Assembly (NCBI RefSeq): GCF_022701175.1
Contig: NZ_CP078088.1
Location: 682,001-746,000, forward strand
Direction of reading: 5' to 3'
DNA length: 64,000 nucleotides
From: Allobaculum sp. Allo2
GTDB lineage: Bacteria > Bacillota_I > Bacilli_A > Erysipelotrichales > Erysipelotrichaceae
How positions within the stretch are numbered: position 1 is the stretch's first letter; each line of letters starts with the position of its first letter. The notes under the pieces were generated by a model. That model saw only the letters and a list, made by a program, of their open reading frames with translations. It searched no databases and was not told where the DNA came from. Of this stretch, positions 38,878 to 54,592 are shown one piece after another. The translations under genes and the position numbers were made by a program.

Positions 38878-39629
38878 TCAGATCGTATCGCAGGCTTGGC
38901 GAAAGACGCGGATGACCTCCACACTGGCGCATGGATAATCCATCGCATGTTCGCCTGGATAGGCGGAATAGCTGACTTCGCCTCTCTGAGTCGTCGGGTC
39001 TCTTTTCCAGGATTTTGCGGAAGAATGGACCTGGTGTACTCCGCTTTGACGAAGGAAGTCTCCAACGTTTTCTGGATTGAGCCCAGCACCGGCCAGGATC
39101 TGAATCTGATCACCATAGCGCTGCTGGATTTCCTTGAATACCAGAGCGCCTTTTGGTGCAGATGACTGTGTACCGCTGGTCAAAATGCGATCCACGTTCA
39201 GATCGATCAGTGTCTGAATGGCCTGGCTGTAGTCCGGAACGACATCGATCGCCCGATGAAAGACCGCCTCTTTGTCTGGATACGTGTGGATCAGCGTAAC
39301 CATCTGCAGGGTCTGGTCCGGATCGATCGTTCCATCCGCCCGCAAAAAGCCAAAGGCAATTCCGTCGGCTCCAGAGTCCAGAAAGTCTCTGGCTTCCAGA
39401 AGCATGAGCGAAAATTCTTCGGGGCTGTAATGAAATCCCGCTTCACGGGGCCGAACCATGCAGATGATGGGAATGGAACACTGCGCTTTGGCTTCCTTGA
39501 GCACGCGCAGGAAGGAGACAGACCGCCAAGAGCAAGCGCGCTGTTCAGCTCAATTCGATCCGCTCCGCCATTTTGCGCAGCCAGGCAGTCCGCGAGGGAG
39601 CCGGCACACACTTCAAATGTCGTTTTCAT
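38878..39629 (-). CDS. cutC: CutC-family protein, frameshifted
   Basis: CutC TIM-barrel protein, linked to copper handling in some bacteria. Start 39629. TFEVCAGSLADCLAAQNGGA and DRIELNSALALGGLSPS are the conserved N-terminus; a break near 39510 leads to IICMVRPREAGFHYSPEEF, then DGIAFGFLRADGTID, VFHRAIDVVPDYSQA, RILTSGTQSSAPKGA, and ILAGAGLNPENVGDFL. About 250 residues repaired, normal. A terminator faces it downstream. Confidence 0.92.
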
Positions 39630-40402
39630 AAAAGTTTCGGTTTCCTTTTCTTCTTTCTCTTCTTATATGTATGAAAATCGAATGTATGGGAATCGAACGT
39701 TCTCGCTGCGGGCACGGCTCAAAACCGCAGAATGGAAATTCTGCATTTTGAGCGTCCGTCGCAGGAACGTTCTGCAATCTCCCTCCATTTTAACAGCGGG
39801 GGTTAGAGCAGGGGCTGGAAAGAAGACGGGGCCTTTGGGAAAGGTAAGATCCGAACTGGAATTTACCGTTTCAATTTCCGTATTTCCCCAGGACTGGAAT
39901 TTACTATTTCAATTTTCTGAAGGCTCGCCGCGAGTGCTTTAATTTGACAGACTCCGTAAAGATGGAGTATCTTAACAAAGATGTTTGAAAGCAGACAGCC
40001 GCTGGAAGGACACAGTTAAACCTCTCGTAATCCCTAGATGTGAAAGTATTTTAAAAATTCACAAACAAGGCTTGCGGAGACGAAAAGGCCGTGGTATTCT
40101 AAGTGAGCGTTAAGGGAATCACTTCCACGACGCGTCAAATCACCTTTAGATATCGAAGAAAGCAACTTAAGTGAAATCATTAAAGAAATTCACAAATAGT
40201 TGTTGACAGAGATTTCTGACGATGATATGATAAACAAGCCTTGTGAGAGACATTGAGTTTCTCACAAACAGATGGCTCTTTGAAAACTTTACAGACAGAT
40301 CAAGAAATTCGAAATACACAACGTCGATTCTTAAAATCACAATAAGTACTCGAACAATCATTTATTCACGAAACATAAACGCATAAGCGTTTGAGTCAAT
40401 AT
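39630..40402 (+). promoter_or_regulatory. Leader region of the first rRNA operon
   Basis: No gene. Three plausible sigma-A promoters lie in tandem: TTGACA 39944 with TATCTT 39968; TTGCGG about 40071 with TATTCT about 40094; TTGACA 40203-40208 with TATGAT 40226-40231 (17-base spacer). The last 200 bases are nearly identical to the leader of the second operon, including the AACTTTACAGACAGATC segment. Confidence 0.7.
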
Positions 40403-41930
<1,528 letters not shown>

Positions 41931-42239
41931 AAGGAGAAAGTACAAGGAAGTCCATTGGTGAAAGCCGATGGCAAAGAGTAATGAGTGAGGATTTGTCTGT
42001 GAGGTTTTGGAAGAGCGATCTTCCAGGACAGAAAGAAGGATAAATAGTTATCTTTCCTTTTGTTCAAAGAATGGATCTTTGAAAAACGAGCATCAGTAAG
42101 AAGACATAACAGAAGGTCTAACGAAAAGTTGAAGAGTAATAAAGATTTAACCGAAAGTTGGAAACAGTTAGTGGAACAGTTCTTACGAAATAGAAAAATC
42201 TCGAAACAAGCATAACTAGAACCAAAGTTAGAGAACTAG
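41931..42239 (+). other. 16S-23S spacer, first operon
   Basis: About 309 bases with no tRNA gene. Carries an extra 41-base segment (42027-42067) that the second operon lacks. Confidence 0.9.
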
Positions 42240-45104
<2,865 letters not shown>

Positions 45105-45214
45105 AAGATTCGAGAAAGCTATACGCAAGAAGCCACTGCTGAACCAACGATCGCGTTAGATCGTTATGTTAGAAGACTGATGTTTGTTTTTGGAAGATCC
45201 ATTCAAAAATCTAA

Positions 45215-45323
45215 GTATGGTGGCGATAGCCTGCAGGATACACCCAGAAACATATCGAACCTGGCCAGTTAAGCTGCAGAACGCCGACAATAGCCGCAAG
45301 GCAAAGATAGGAAGCTGCCAGAC
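45215..45323 (+). rRNA. 5S ribosomal RNA
   Basis: Segment TGGTGGCGATAGCCTGCAGG through ACACCCAGAAACATATCGAA, CCAGTTAAGCTGCAGAACGC and GAAGCTGCCAGAC matches 5S architecture (loop B/C and the terminal stem TGGTGGC/GCTGCCA). About 109 bases, 110 bases after 23S. Confidence 0.9.
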
Positions 45324-45329
45324 AAAACG

Positions 45330-45379
45330 AAATCCCCGAAAGATAAAGGAGAAATCCGGTATCGTTCGGGGATTTTTCT
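45330..45379 (+). terminator. Terminator of the first rRNA operon
   Basis: Stem AAATCCCCGAA/TTCGGGGATTT, then TTCT. Confidence 0.9.
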
Positions 45380-45419
45380 ACGTTTGAAGCGGTCTTTGAT
45401 GAAGAAGCAAAAATCCGGC

Positions 45420-45886
45420 TTACGATCGGCGCCTGGATTGTTTGTGCGCCTTCCACACCTGATAGAGAATGTCCTTCAGCACCAGCATGGCGTCCTGTTC
45501 GCAAAATCCGTAATCGATTTTGAGTGCGTCCAGCAGACGCTTGATCTCATGGGCATACCACGATATGTGGACCTGATTCGAGTACTCGGCCAGAATGGGA
45601 TACTTTTTCGCCCAGACGCTCGTCCAGTCGATTTTATCTGTTAGTGAATCGCTGGAGCGTTCGATCGCCTGCTCGATTTCTTCTTTGTCCAGATCGAACT
45701 GGATGAGTTCGTCAAGACTGAGATGATAGAGAGCGGCCATCTTTTGGCCTGGCGAAGATCCGGAACGGTTTCGTCCGTTTCCCATTTGGATACGGTCTGG
45801 CGGCTGACGCCCAGTTTTTCCGCAACGTCTTCCTGAGAAAGGCCCTGCTTCTTTCTGGCCTGAAATAAACTGCTGCCTAACGTCAT
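45420..45886 (-). CDS. XRE-family transcriptional regulator, frameshifted
   Basis: A DNA-binding regulator with an N-terminal helix-turn-helix: LFQARKKQGLSQEDVAEKLG then VSRQTVSKWETDETVPDLRQ (residues 8-45). After a break at 45753 (A run, QAKKMAALYHLSLDELIQFD) the C-terminal ~100 residues are a helical, unannotated domain (WAKKYPILAEYSNQVHISWY, AMLVLKDILYQVWKAH). Start 45886 after AGGAGGAAAGAC. About 155 residues. Target unknown. Confidence 0.85.
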
Positions 45887-46124
45887 GTCTTTCCTCCTGT
45901 TTTGTCTGAACAAAGTATAGAAGATGCCGGGATCCTCTCCACCGTCCAGAGAGAGCTGTTGCGTCCGAAAACGTAACGAGCTGGTTTATTTGCGGTTTCT
46001 TCCGGACAGCCAGAACATTCTTGCTGCCCGGAAGCGCCCAAAAGGAAAGCCCCTGTTTTTGAAGAACGCCGTCGCGGTTCACGGATTTGGCTGGCTGTTC
46101 GTAGGATCGCGTGCGCTCATAAGT

Positions 46125-46130
46125 TATAAT
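46125..46130 (+). promoter_or_regulatory. Candidate -10 for the DUF5648/transglutaminase-like gene
   Basis: TATAAT 53 bases upstream of the ATG; -35 poor. Confidence 0.4.
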
Positions 46131-46183
46131 ATGGAAGTTCATATTTCGTTTGTTCAAACGAAAGTGCAGAAAGGAACCATGAT

Positions 46184-47788
46184 ATGAAGAACTGGAAACG
46201 TATGCTTTCTCTCGTTCTCTGTGCCAGCTGCATGATGCCTGTGAGCACGGTATCCATGTTTGCTCAGGAACAGACCGATTCCCTTACAGACCTTCCGACG
46301 GACAGTGTGGAAACACCGGATGAGGGAGATGATTCCTCTTCCGATACCGATTCCGAAGACAAACCCGGAAACGAAGTCGATGCGACGGTTTACGACTGGT
46401 ACAAAGATCCGAAAACCGTTTATGAAGTCAAGCTGTATCAGGATGACCTGGCGAAACTGACCAGCAAGGATGAAACGGAACAGCAGGCGATCCGACAGGA
46501 ACAGGTACGCGCCGCAAAATTCCTGGAAGATCATGAATATGTGGAAATGCACCGCCTCTACAACCCGAACAGCGGCGAACACTTTTATACGTCTGATGAA
46601 GACGAATTCAGCTACCTTGTCCAGGCGGGCTGGAACGATGAAGGCATCGGCTGGCTTGCTCCGCTCAGCGGCGGTAAGGAAGTCTATCGTCTGTACAACC
46701 CTAACGGGGACCACCATTACACCATGGATGCCAACGAACGCGATTTCCTCGTTTCGGCAGGATGGAATGATGAAGGCATCGGCTGGTTTTCTGCCGATGA
46801 AGAAGACGCGCCGAACACTCTTCCGGTTTATCGTCAGTACAACCCGAATCAGTTCATGAATAACCATAACTATTCCACGGATGCCCGGGAACACCGGATG
46901 CTGACGCAGAAACTGGGCTGGAACGATGAAAATATCGGCTGGTATGCTATTTCTCCGGTTTCCGTTGTGGAACAGTCCGACCACACGTTCAAAGTCTATG
47001 ACAACAAGACGATGGAACAGCTGGAAGGCGAGCAGAAAGTCGGCGGACAGGTAATGATCCTCGATCCGAAAAACGACGGAAAATCCGTAATCGGTCTGTA
47101 TAAAACCGAGGACAGCGTTTACCTCTATGACGAAAACGGCTTTCAGTCCTACGGTCTGAAAGAATACGGCGGCGATACGTATCTCTTTGATATCGATACC
47201 GGAAAGGCAACCGTCGGCGATTACCTCATGGATGAAAACGGCGAAAACCCGCGCTATGTGACATTTGATGAAGAAGGACGCATGCTCAAGGGCGTAACCG
47301 TCAACGGCATCAAGTACGACCAGGACGGTACGAAGCTGACCTTGACCCCAGACGAAAGCCTCATGCTTGAGTGCCTGGCGGTATACCGCGATGCAGGACG
47401 TGAACTGCGCGATATTTACGACTGGACATGGAACACCATTCGCTACATTCCTTCCGATAAGGAAAAGGATGTGCCGTCCGATATGACGGCTCTCCAGCAT
47501 CTGGCTACGCTTGGCTTTACGGATCGTTCCGGAAGTGCAGCCGTCTTTGCGGCGACTTTCGGCACGCTGGCCAAAAACCTCGGCTACGATGTACAGGTCA
47601 TCAGCGGCGAACTCCGCACGCAGAGCGGCTGGTCCGATCACAGCTGGGTAAAAATCAAGCTGGACGGAAACGAATACATCTTTGACCCGATGCTCGAACG
47701 TGCACTGAAAGGCGATGGCAATCTCTGCTGGATGCAGAACGCCGAACGTCCGAAATATCAGTACAAAGAAGGCTTCGTTCAGGAATAA
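46184..47788 (+). CDS. Exported DUF5648-repeat protein with a transglutaminase-like domain lacking the catalytic Cys
   Basis: Frame intact, 534 residues. Start 46184 follows AAAGGAACC. A signal peptide (residues 1-27, LSLVLCASCMMPVSTVSMFA) is followed by an acidic Ser/Asp linker (DDSSSDTDSEDKPG). Three repeats (about residues 123-265) open HRLYNPN, YRLYNPN and YRQYNPN. A middle segment of beta repeats (VYLYDENGFQSYGLKEYGG) resembles cell-wall-binding-like modules. The C-terminal domain (about residues 395-520) has the transglutaminase-like order GSAAVFAATFGTLAKNLGYD, HSWVKIKLDGNEYIFDPMLE: the His and Asp of the triad are there, but the Cys position is Ala. Probably a surface protein with a binding rather than catalytic domain. 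Confidence 0.85.
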   Translation: MKNWKRMLSLVLCASCMMPVSTVSMFAQEQTDSLTDLPTDSVETPDEGDDSSSDTDSEDKPGNEVDATVYDWYKDPKTVYEVKLYQDDLAKLTSKDETEQQAIRQEQVRAAKFLEDHEYVEMHRLYNPNSGEHFYTSDEDEFSYLVQAGWNDEGIGWLAPLSGGKEVYRLYNPNGDHHYTMDANERDFLVSAGWNDEGIGWFSADEEDAPNTLPVYRQYNPNQFMNNHNYSTDAREHRMLTQKLGWNDENIGWYAISPVSVVEQSDHTFKVYDNKTMEQLEGEQKVGGQVMILDPKNDGKSVIGLYKTEDSVYLYDENGFQSYGLKEYGGDTYLFDIDTGKATVGDYLMDENGENPRYVTFDEEGRMLKGVTVNGIKYDQDGTKLTLTPDESLMLECLAVYRDAGRELRDIYDWTWNTIRYIPSDKEKDVPSDMTALQHLATLGFTDRSGSAAVFAATFGTLAKNLGYDVQVISGELRTQSGWSDHSWVKIKLDGNEYIFDPMLERALKGDGNLCWMQNAERPKYQYKEGFVQE

Positions 47789-47798
47789 GCCGAGTGAA

Positions 47799-47826
47799 GG
47801 ATCTTCACAGACAGAAGATCCGTTTT
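47799..47826 (+). terminator. Rho-independent terminator
   Basis: Stem GGATCTTC/GAAGATCC, then GTTTTG. Ends the gene at 46184. The remainder up to 48196 has no gene I can support. Confidence 0.75.
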
Positions 47827-48196
47827 GAAAAAATATTTAGTTCTGCAGGCGAAATCGTCTGGATTGAGAAAATCTGGGCGGCTTCGCTTTTTTGCCCGTT
47901 GGCCTTTTCTGTTCCGGTCTTTAAAGGAAGGCGGTTTTCCAAAGCCGGGAAGAGGTTTGAACAATCCGTCTGGATACCGTATCGAAATGCTTGGTGAGTG
48001 AAAACGCTTAAAACGGCGAGCGGTTTGTTTTTTATTCCAGTGGGGTGGTCAAACTGCGCGAAGTGCAAAAGAATGATTAATATAATTCTGAACAAATTAA
48101 ACAGCTCGCCAAAAGGCAGAAGGCAAACGTTTCAAAACAGAACAGAAACGCGGCTGAACAGAACAGGCAGAACGCCCAGGAGGAATAGAGCAGACT

Positions 48197-49116
48197 ATGC
48201 AGAAACCATTTCGATTTGATCTTCACATGCATTCAGACGCATCGAGCGATGGCCAGTTTACCCCGAAGGAACTGATCGATATCGCCAGAGAAAACGGCAT
48301 GAACGCGATTGCACTGACCGATCACGATACGCTCAGAAACACAGACGAATTTGCAAAGGAAGCGAAGAAAGCCGGAATCGATACAATTATTGGAATCGAA
48401 GTTTCGACGCTGTATAAAGGGGAATATTCCGTCCATCTACTTGGCTATAACGTAGATCCCGAAGATTCATGGCTGAATTCTCTGGAAGCCATGCAGGACG
48501 AAATTCGCCGAACGACCTTTCATACCCGCGTGGAAAAACTTTGCCGCAAATACAATCTGACGGTCGACGAAGAAGAAGTTTTGCGCCAGGCTGGGGATAA
48601 AAACCCATGGTTTACGCTGATGGATGTCGTTTTTCAAATGCCGGAAGCGCAGAACATTGAAGACTTTCAGGATTACCTGCCTGGCGGCAAACGCTGCTCC
48701 CCGGCGCCTGTCAATTTCTACTGGGACCGCTGCGCCACACCGGACAGCGATCTGTATGTACGTGTAGATGCGCCCGATCTTTTGAAGCCATCGATCGCGT
48801 GCATCAGGCCGGCGGCATCGCCGTTCTTGCCCATCCGTTCCGTACGTTTGATCACAAGGATGAAGAACTTGAGAAGCTGATCGAAAGCGGACTGGACGGC
48901 ATTGAAGCCTATTCCAACTACCATTCTCCCGAACAGATCGATTACTACCGCACGTTTGCGGAAAATCACGATCTGATGATTACATGCGGATCTGATTTCC
49001 ACGGCGAAAAGAAACCCGATATTGTCATGGGCGACTATCACCTGGATCGGGACGGAACCCCGTATTTTGAACGCTTTTCCAGAACGCTCAGCCAGCACAA
49101 GAACAGCGCGAAATAG
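48197..49116 (+). CDS. PHP-domain phosphoesterase, frameshifted
   Basis: A metal-dependent phosphoesterase of the PHP family (3',5'-nucleoside bisphosphate phosphatase/RNase AM-like). Motifs: DLHMHSDASSDGQFTPKELI (residues 8-27), IALTDHDTL, IIGIEVSTLYKGEYSVHLLG, and after a break at 48783 (T4 run, DLFEAIDRVHQ) IAVLAHPFRTF and ITCGSDFHGEKKP. These are the metal-binding His and Asp clusters of the fold. About 307 residues. Start 48197 follows CAGGAGGAATAG. Confidence 0.9.
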
Positions 49117-49197
49117 ATCGCAGTAAGGCAGTATGATAACAAACGAACTGGCTGGTTGACGCAAAGCGGATTGCCATAAGATAAACGTGAATAAGCA

Positions 49198-49252
49198 AAG
49201 CCCTGCGGACATGGATCCAGAACACTGGACGGAAGCCGGCAGGGCTTTTTGT
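49198..49252 (+). terminator. Terminator of the PHP gene
   Basis: Stem GCCCTGC/GCAGGGC, then TTTTTGTG. Confidence 0.75.
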
Positions 49253-49255
49253 GTA

Positions 49256-49280
49256 CAAAAAGGCGGGATTGCTCCCGCCT
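49256..49280 (-). terminator. Terminator of the ferredoxin gene
   Basis: Stem GGCGGG/CCCGCC with TTTTTG on the minus strand, 31 bases past the ferredoxin stop. Confidence 0.85.
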
Positions 49281-49310
49281 AATTTGTTTTGATCGATAAT
49301 TTTACTCTAA

Positions 49311-49487
49311 TTAGTCACCAAGGGTAACAGCACCAGTTGGGCAAACGCCAACGCAAGCGCCGCAATCGATGCATACATCAGCATCAACTACTGCTTTGCC
49401 GTCTGGAAGGGTGATAGCACCAGTAGGGCAAGCGCCTTCGCAAGCACCGCAACCGATGCAGAGATCATCATTAACTACAGCAGCCAT
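49311..49487 (-). CDS. 2[4Fe-4S] ferredoxin
   Basis: A small electron carrier. 58 residues: MAAVVNDDLCIGCGACEGAC and PTGAITLPDGKAVVDADVCI, then DCGACVGVCPTGAVTLGD. Two CxxCxxC...C motifs are complete and symmetrical, giving two [4Fe-4S] clusters, as in clostridial ferredoxins. Start ATG 49487 follows AAAGGAGACTTTACA. Intact, with a promoter-like -10 upstream and a terminator after it, so an independent unit. It is transcribed away from the radical SAM gene and could supply electrons to it, which is inference only. Confidence 0.96.
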   Translation of the reverse strand: MAAVVNDDLCIGCGACEGACPTGAITLPDGKAVVDADVCIDCGACVGVCPTGAVTLGD

Positions 49488-49895
49488 TGTAAAGTCTCCT
49501 TTCGTTTGGTCCTCTCCATTATAGAAAAATCCGGGGATCGAGAAACGTTTTTATCCCCGTTTTAGTTAGCCCTAACATACAGTCGCAAAGCTCTGGAAAT
49601 TCCATGTAAGGGATACCAGTCGAGTTTAAGGAAACTTCAAAGGACGAAATCGGGAAAGGGCGGGCATCGCCGGCAGGCAAAAAATGAAGAATGGTACGCT
49701 TAGGACAGCATTATCCGAATCGCTTTAGCGCGTCGGAAGCGCTTTCGGATCCTTAGTCCGGACAGATGCGGACAATTTCGTCAAAACGACACTTTCCCCG
49801 GTTTGCCTATGGAAATGAGGAATAGAAAGACTAAGATCAAAAGCATATAACAGGCATACCCGCACGGGCATGCAAGATAAACAGGAGTGATGAAT
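49488..49895. other. Divergent region between ferredoxin and radical SAM genes
   Basis: Apart from the ferredoxin -10, I see no gene, and no clear second promoter. Ends in CAGGAGTG, the site for the radical SAM start. Confidence 0.4.
49518..49523 (-). promoter_or_regulatory. Candidate -10 of the ferredoxin gene
   Basis: TATAAT on the minus strand, 30 bases before the ATG. The -35 region is weak. Confidence 0.5.
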
Positions 49896-51361
49896 ATGGG
49901 TTTTAAAGAAGCAGCTACGCAGACATCGATTCATACGATGGTCAACTATATTAACGGAAATCCGCAGAAAAACCTGCCCCGTCTGATGGCTCTGATCAAC
50001 ACGGTAATGAAAAACGATACTTCATTTCCGGGCCCCCGGGCAGCGATCACAAAAGTTGTCAACGATCCCGACAACAATCTGAACAAACTGCTGTGCAATA
50101 TTTTTGAAGATGTGGATACCGGCGTCATCAAAAAGCCTTCACAAACTTCGTAATCAACGCCAACTTTATTGGCTGGGAAAGACAGCAGAAAGTCCGTGAA
50201 GAATATGGATGCAATGTCCCCTGGACGATCCTTCTTGACCCGACAAGCGCCTGCAATCTGCACTGCACCGGATGCTGGGCAGCCGAATATGGAAACAAGC
50301 TGAACCTGTCCCTGGATGAAATCGATGACATCATCCGCCAGGGCAAGGAAATGGGCGTTTACTTCTATATTTATACAGGCGGTGAACCGCTGGTTCGTAA
50401 GAAAGACCTGATGGAAATCTGCCGTCGTCATAACGACTGCGTCTTCATGTCCTTCACCAACGGTACGCTGATCGATGACGCGTTCGCGGAAGAAATGCTG
50501 GAAGTGAAAAACTTCTTCCCGGTTATTTCGGTTGAAGGCCTCGAAGAAGCCACCGACTTCCGTCGCGGAGAAGGCGTTTATGGCAAAGTTCTGAAAGCCA
50601 TGGATATCCTCCATTCCCACAAGCTGCCAATCGGTATCAGCTGCTGCTACACATCGAAGAATATTCCGTCCATTGTTTCGGATGAATTCATCGATGAAAT
50701 GATCAGCCGCGGCGTAAAATACGCCTGGTTCTTCCACTACATGCCAGTCGGCAACGATGCTGCAGTCGAACTGCTGCCGTCTCCTGAACAGCGTGAATAC
50801 ATGTACCACCGTATTCGTGAAATCCGTGAGACTAAGGAAATCTGGCCAATGGACTTCCAGAACGACGGTGAATACCTCCAGGGCTGCATCGCCAGCGGAC
50901 GCCGCTACTTCCATATCAACGCCAACGGCGATATGGATCCATGCGTATTTATCCACTACTCGGATTCCAACATTCGCGAAAAGACCATCCTCGAAGGACT
51001 CTGCTCGCCAATGTTCATGCAGTATAAAAACCATCAGCCGTTCAACGGCAACCATTTAAGACCGTGCCCAATGCTGGAAAACCCGCATGCGATCGGTGAA
51101 ATGGTTCATGCTTCCGGCGCACATTCCACAGACCTGGAATCTCCGGAATCGGTAGAACACCTGATGGAAAAGACCGAGGAATATGCGAAAAACTGGAAAC
51201 CGGAAGCAGACCGTCTGTGGAAGATTTCTCACCATACTCCGTACAAGGAAACGCATGAATACATCATGTCCCGTGAGGAGTATGAACAGACTGTCGTTCC
51301 AAAACTGAACCGCCAGATCGACGAGTATACGCCGGATTCCTTGCGTTCTTCGATAAAATAA
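49896..51361 (+). CDS. Radical SAM protein, frameshifted
   Basis: A radical SAM enzyme of unknown substrate. The N-terminal ~90 residues are helical, then after a break at 50137 (A run, IKKAFTNFVINANFIGW) comes ILLDPTSACNLHCTGCWAAE with the CxxxCxxC cluster motif. Other features: VYFYIYTGGEPLVRKKDLME (SAM-binding GGEP), FTNGTLIDDAF, a Cys-containing C-terminal part (GEYLQGCIASGRRYFHINAN, DMDPCVFIHYSD) resembling SPASM-type extensions, and HLRPCPMLENPH. About 488 residues. Start 49896 is chosen for its spacing to CAGGAG. A terminator follows. No peptide-precursor gene is adjacent. Confidence 0.88.
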
Positions 51362-51443
51362 CCTGCCTTCTAAGCGGAGAATGGTATCTCATACGAAAAT
51401 CCATTGCAGAACAAAACGCAGACTTTGATTCATGGAATCTGTT

Positions 51444-51484
51444 ATGGCAGTGCCAGGCGCGAATGCCCGGGCACTGCCATTTTT
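51444..51484 (+). terminator. Terminator of the radical SAM gene
   Basis: Ten-base stem TGGCAGTGCC/GGCACTGCCA, then TTTTTC. Confidence 0.9.
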
Positions 51485-51607
51485 CGGCGGATTCGGTAAA
51501 ATGGAATCGTCCAATCGGAAATACGAAATACGCACCACAAAGCAATAGAAAAACGGAAACCATAGAGAAAGAGAAAACTTTGGAGAAAACAGAAAGGGGA
51601 GCGTGAG

Positions 51608-52287
51608 ATGATTCGAGGGTGATTCTGGATGGAGACGGAACGATTCTGGACTCCATGGGGATTTGGAAAAACTTTGCCAGAGACTGCCTGAAGGAGCTGA
51701 AAATCGAAGATCCGGACTTTCCGCAGGAGCAGATTGAGGATGCGTCGCTCAAAGAAGCCGCGCAGATTTTTATCGATCACTACCGGCTCGATCAAAGCGT
51801 TGAGGAAATGCTGGAATTTTTTCAGGAACGGCTGCGCTGGATTTATGCCCATAGTGTAGAGCTTCTTCCCGGGGCCGCTAAGTTTCTGGCTGAGCTGGAA
51901 GAACGAAAGATTCCGTGCATGATTGCTACAGCAGGCGACGAAGTGTGTGTTCGATCGGTGCTGCGCCGCTATGGACTGGAACCGACGTGCGATGGTGTGT
52001 TTGACTGCACCAGCGTGCGCATCGGCAAGACGGATCCGGCTATTTACGATCTGGCCAGAAGAAATATGCATCTGACAAAGGAAGAGGTCATGGTTTTTGA
52101 AGATGCGCTGTACGCCCTGCAGTGCGCCAGCGAAAACGGCTATCCGTGTATCGCCATCTGTTCAGAATACGATCCGGAATACGAAGAAAAGAGCGCCTGT
52201 GCGCTCTGGACAATGCCCGATTATAAAGATATGGACCGCTTCTGGAAGCTTTGCGAAGAACCGGAAGAAGATAGGTCCACCCGATAA
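51608..52287 (+). CDS. HAD-superfamily phosphatase (beta-phosphoglucomutase-like), frameshifted
   Basis: A HAD phosphatase of the small-cap (subfamily IA) type. Repair of one G at 51620 gives MIRGVILDGDGTILDSM with the nucleophile (VILDGDGTILDS). The cap (residues 20-80) is helical; VELLPGAAKFLAELEERKIP and MIATAGDEVCVRSVLRRYG hold motif II. GKTDPAIYDLARRNMHL provides the Lys, and MVFEDALYALQCASENGYP the acidic motif. About 227 residues. Subfamily is clear; substrate is not. A terminator follows. Confidence 0.88.
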
Positions 52288-52384
52288 ACCAAACAGAAAA
52301 GCCAGTGCAAAGCCGGGCGTTCCTGCGTACAACAGAAGATCCTTGCGTTCGGACCAGCCCTGGACGATCCAGATTCGAAAAGGA

Positions 52385-52417
52385 AAATGCAGAGGGATTT
52401 TCGCCTCTGCATTTTTG
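52385..52417 (+). terminator. Rho-independent terminator
   Basis: Stem AAATGCAGAGG/CCTCTGCATTT, then TTGCC. Ends the HAD gene. The rest of 52288-52610 has no gene. Confidence 0.85.
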
Positions 52418-52610
52418 CCAACGAATGAAAATGAATAAAAAGAACAGCGAAACACGTTCATTCCTCTATACAATTGAATCAGGGACCCATTCGCTTCATA
52501 ACTGAGCCAGAAAAGGAATACGTCCAGCCGTATTCAATTCAGCTTTCCTGGCCTGAACATTAAGCGGAAAGGGATCGGAATCCATTAAACACTTTGTGAG
52601 GAGGGTCGTT

Positions 52611-52952
52611 ATGCAAAAGTCTTCTGGTCTTTGGAACACCTTGCTTTTTGTACTGCTGCTGGTTCTTGTCGTGATGTTTGCGATACAGAAGCAGTATGTC
52701 TTTGCAGCCAGCCTGTTTTATGGTGCGGCCTGTACAATGATTTCTCTGCGTCCGCTTCCTTCAAAATCCGTCAAAACCGTATCCATCGCGGTCGCTGCTC
52801 TGATCGGCGTCGTTCTGGTCTGTCTGGCTTTTGTCGTCGATAATCCGTATCCGTACGAGAATATCTGCAGCGCGGCGGTTATGATCATTGGTCTGGGTCG
52901 GATTTGCTGGACAAAAACGTCTAATGAAGAATCGATCGCAAAGGCGAGATAA
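52611..52952 (+). CDS. Small membrane protein of unknown function
   Basis: 113 residues, intact, start 52611 after GAGGAGGGTCG. Three or four hydrophobic segments: LLFVLLLVLVVMFAIQ (10-25), YVFAASLFYGAACTMISL (28-45), TVSIAVAALIGVVLVCLAFV (57-76) and ICSAAVMIIGLGRICW (85-100). No family recognised. A bidirectional terminator separates it from gdhA on the other strand. Confidence 0.6.
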   Translation: MQKSSGLWNTLLFVLLLVLVVMFAIQKQYVFAASLFYGAACTMISLRPLPSKSVKTVSIAVAALIGVVLVCLAFVVDNPYPYENICSAAVMIIGLGRICWTKTSNEESIAKAR

Positions 52953-53175
52953 ACCGGCTCACGCAACAGCGTCGTGCCGAACGTCTCTGTAGCGATTCGA
53001 GTCGAGCCGTCTGGGAGATTCTTCTTGCAGTGAAAAGAAAGACACTGAAATGGAGTCCATTGTCGAGCTCCGTGACGGATACAGAGCGATCCATTCAGGA
53101 AATAGGCAAATCGAAAAGCTGAGAAATGAAAAACTGAGAAATAGAGGAACACGGATTCATTCGGATTCGGGCATA

Positions 53176-53212
53176 GAAAAGCGAAGGCCTTGACTGACCT
53201 TCGCTGTTTTTC
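53176..53212. terminator. Bidirectional terminator
   Basis: Eight-base stem AGCGAAGG/CCTTCGCT; TTTTTC on plus after G, TTTTCT on minus. Serves the membrane protein gene and gdhA. The rest of 52953-53262 is otherwise empty. Confidence 0.8.
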
Positions 53213-53262
53213 ATTTTGAATGTGTGCTGCAGAAAATGAAATTCCGACGGCTTGTTATCGGC

Positions 53263-54592
<1,330 letters not shown>

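Noticed and set aside
46154-47641. A 495-codon open frame on the minus strand
   Set aside because: It lies opposite the intact DUF5648/transglutaminase-like gene and has no ribosome site or known motif.
49946-51055. A 369-codon open frame on the minus strand
   Set aside because: It is opposite the radical SAM gene, whose CxxxCxxC motif and GGEP are on the plus strand.
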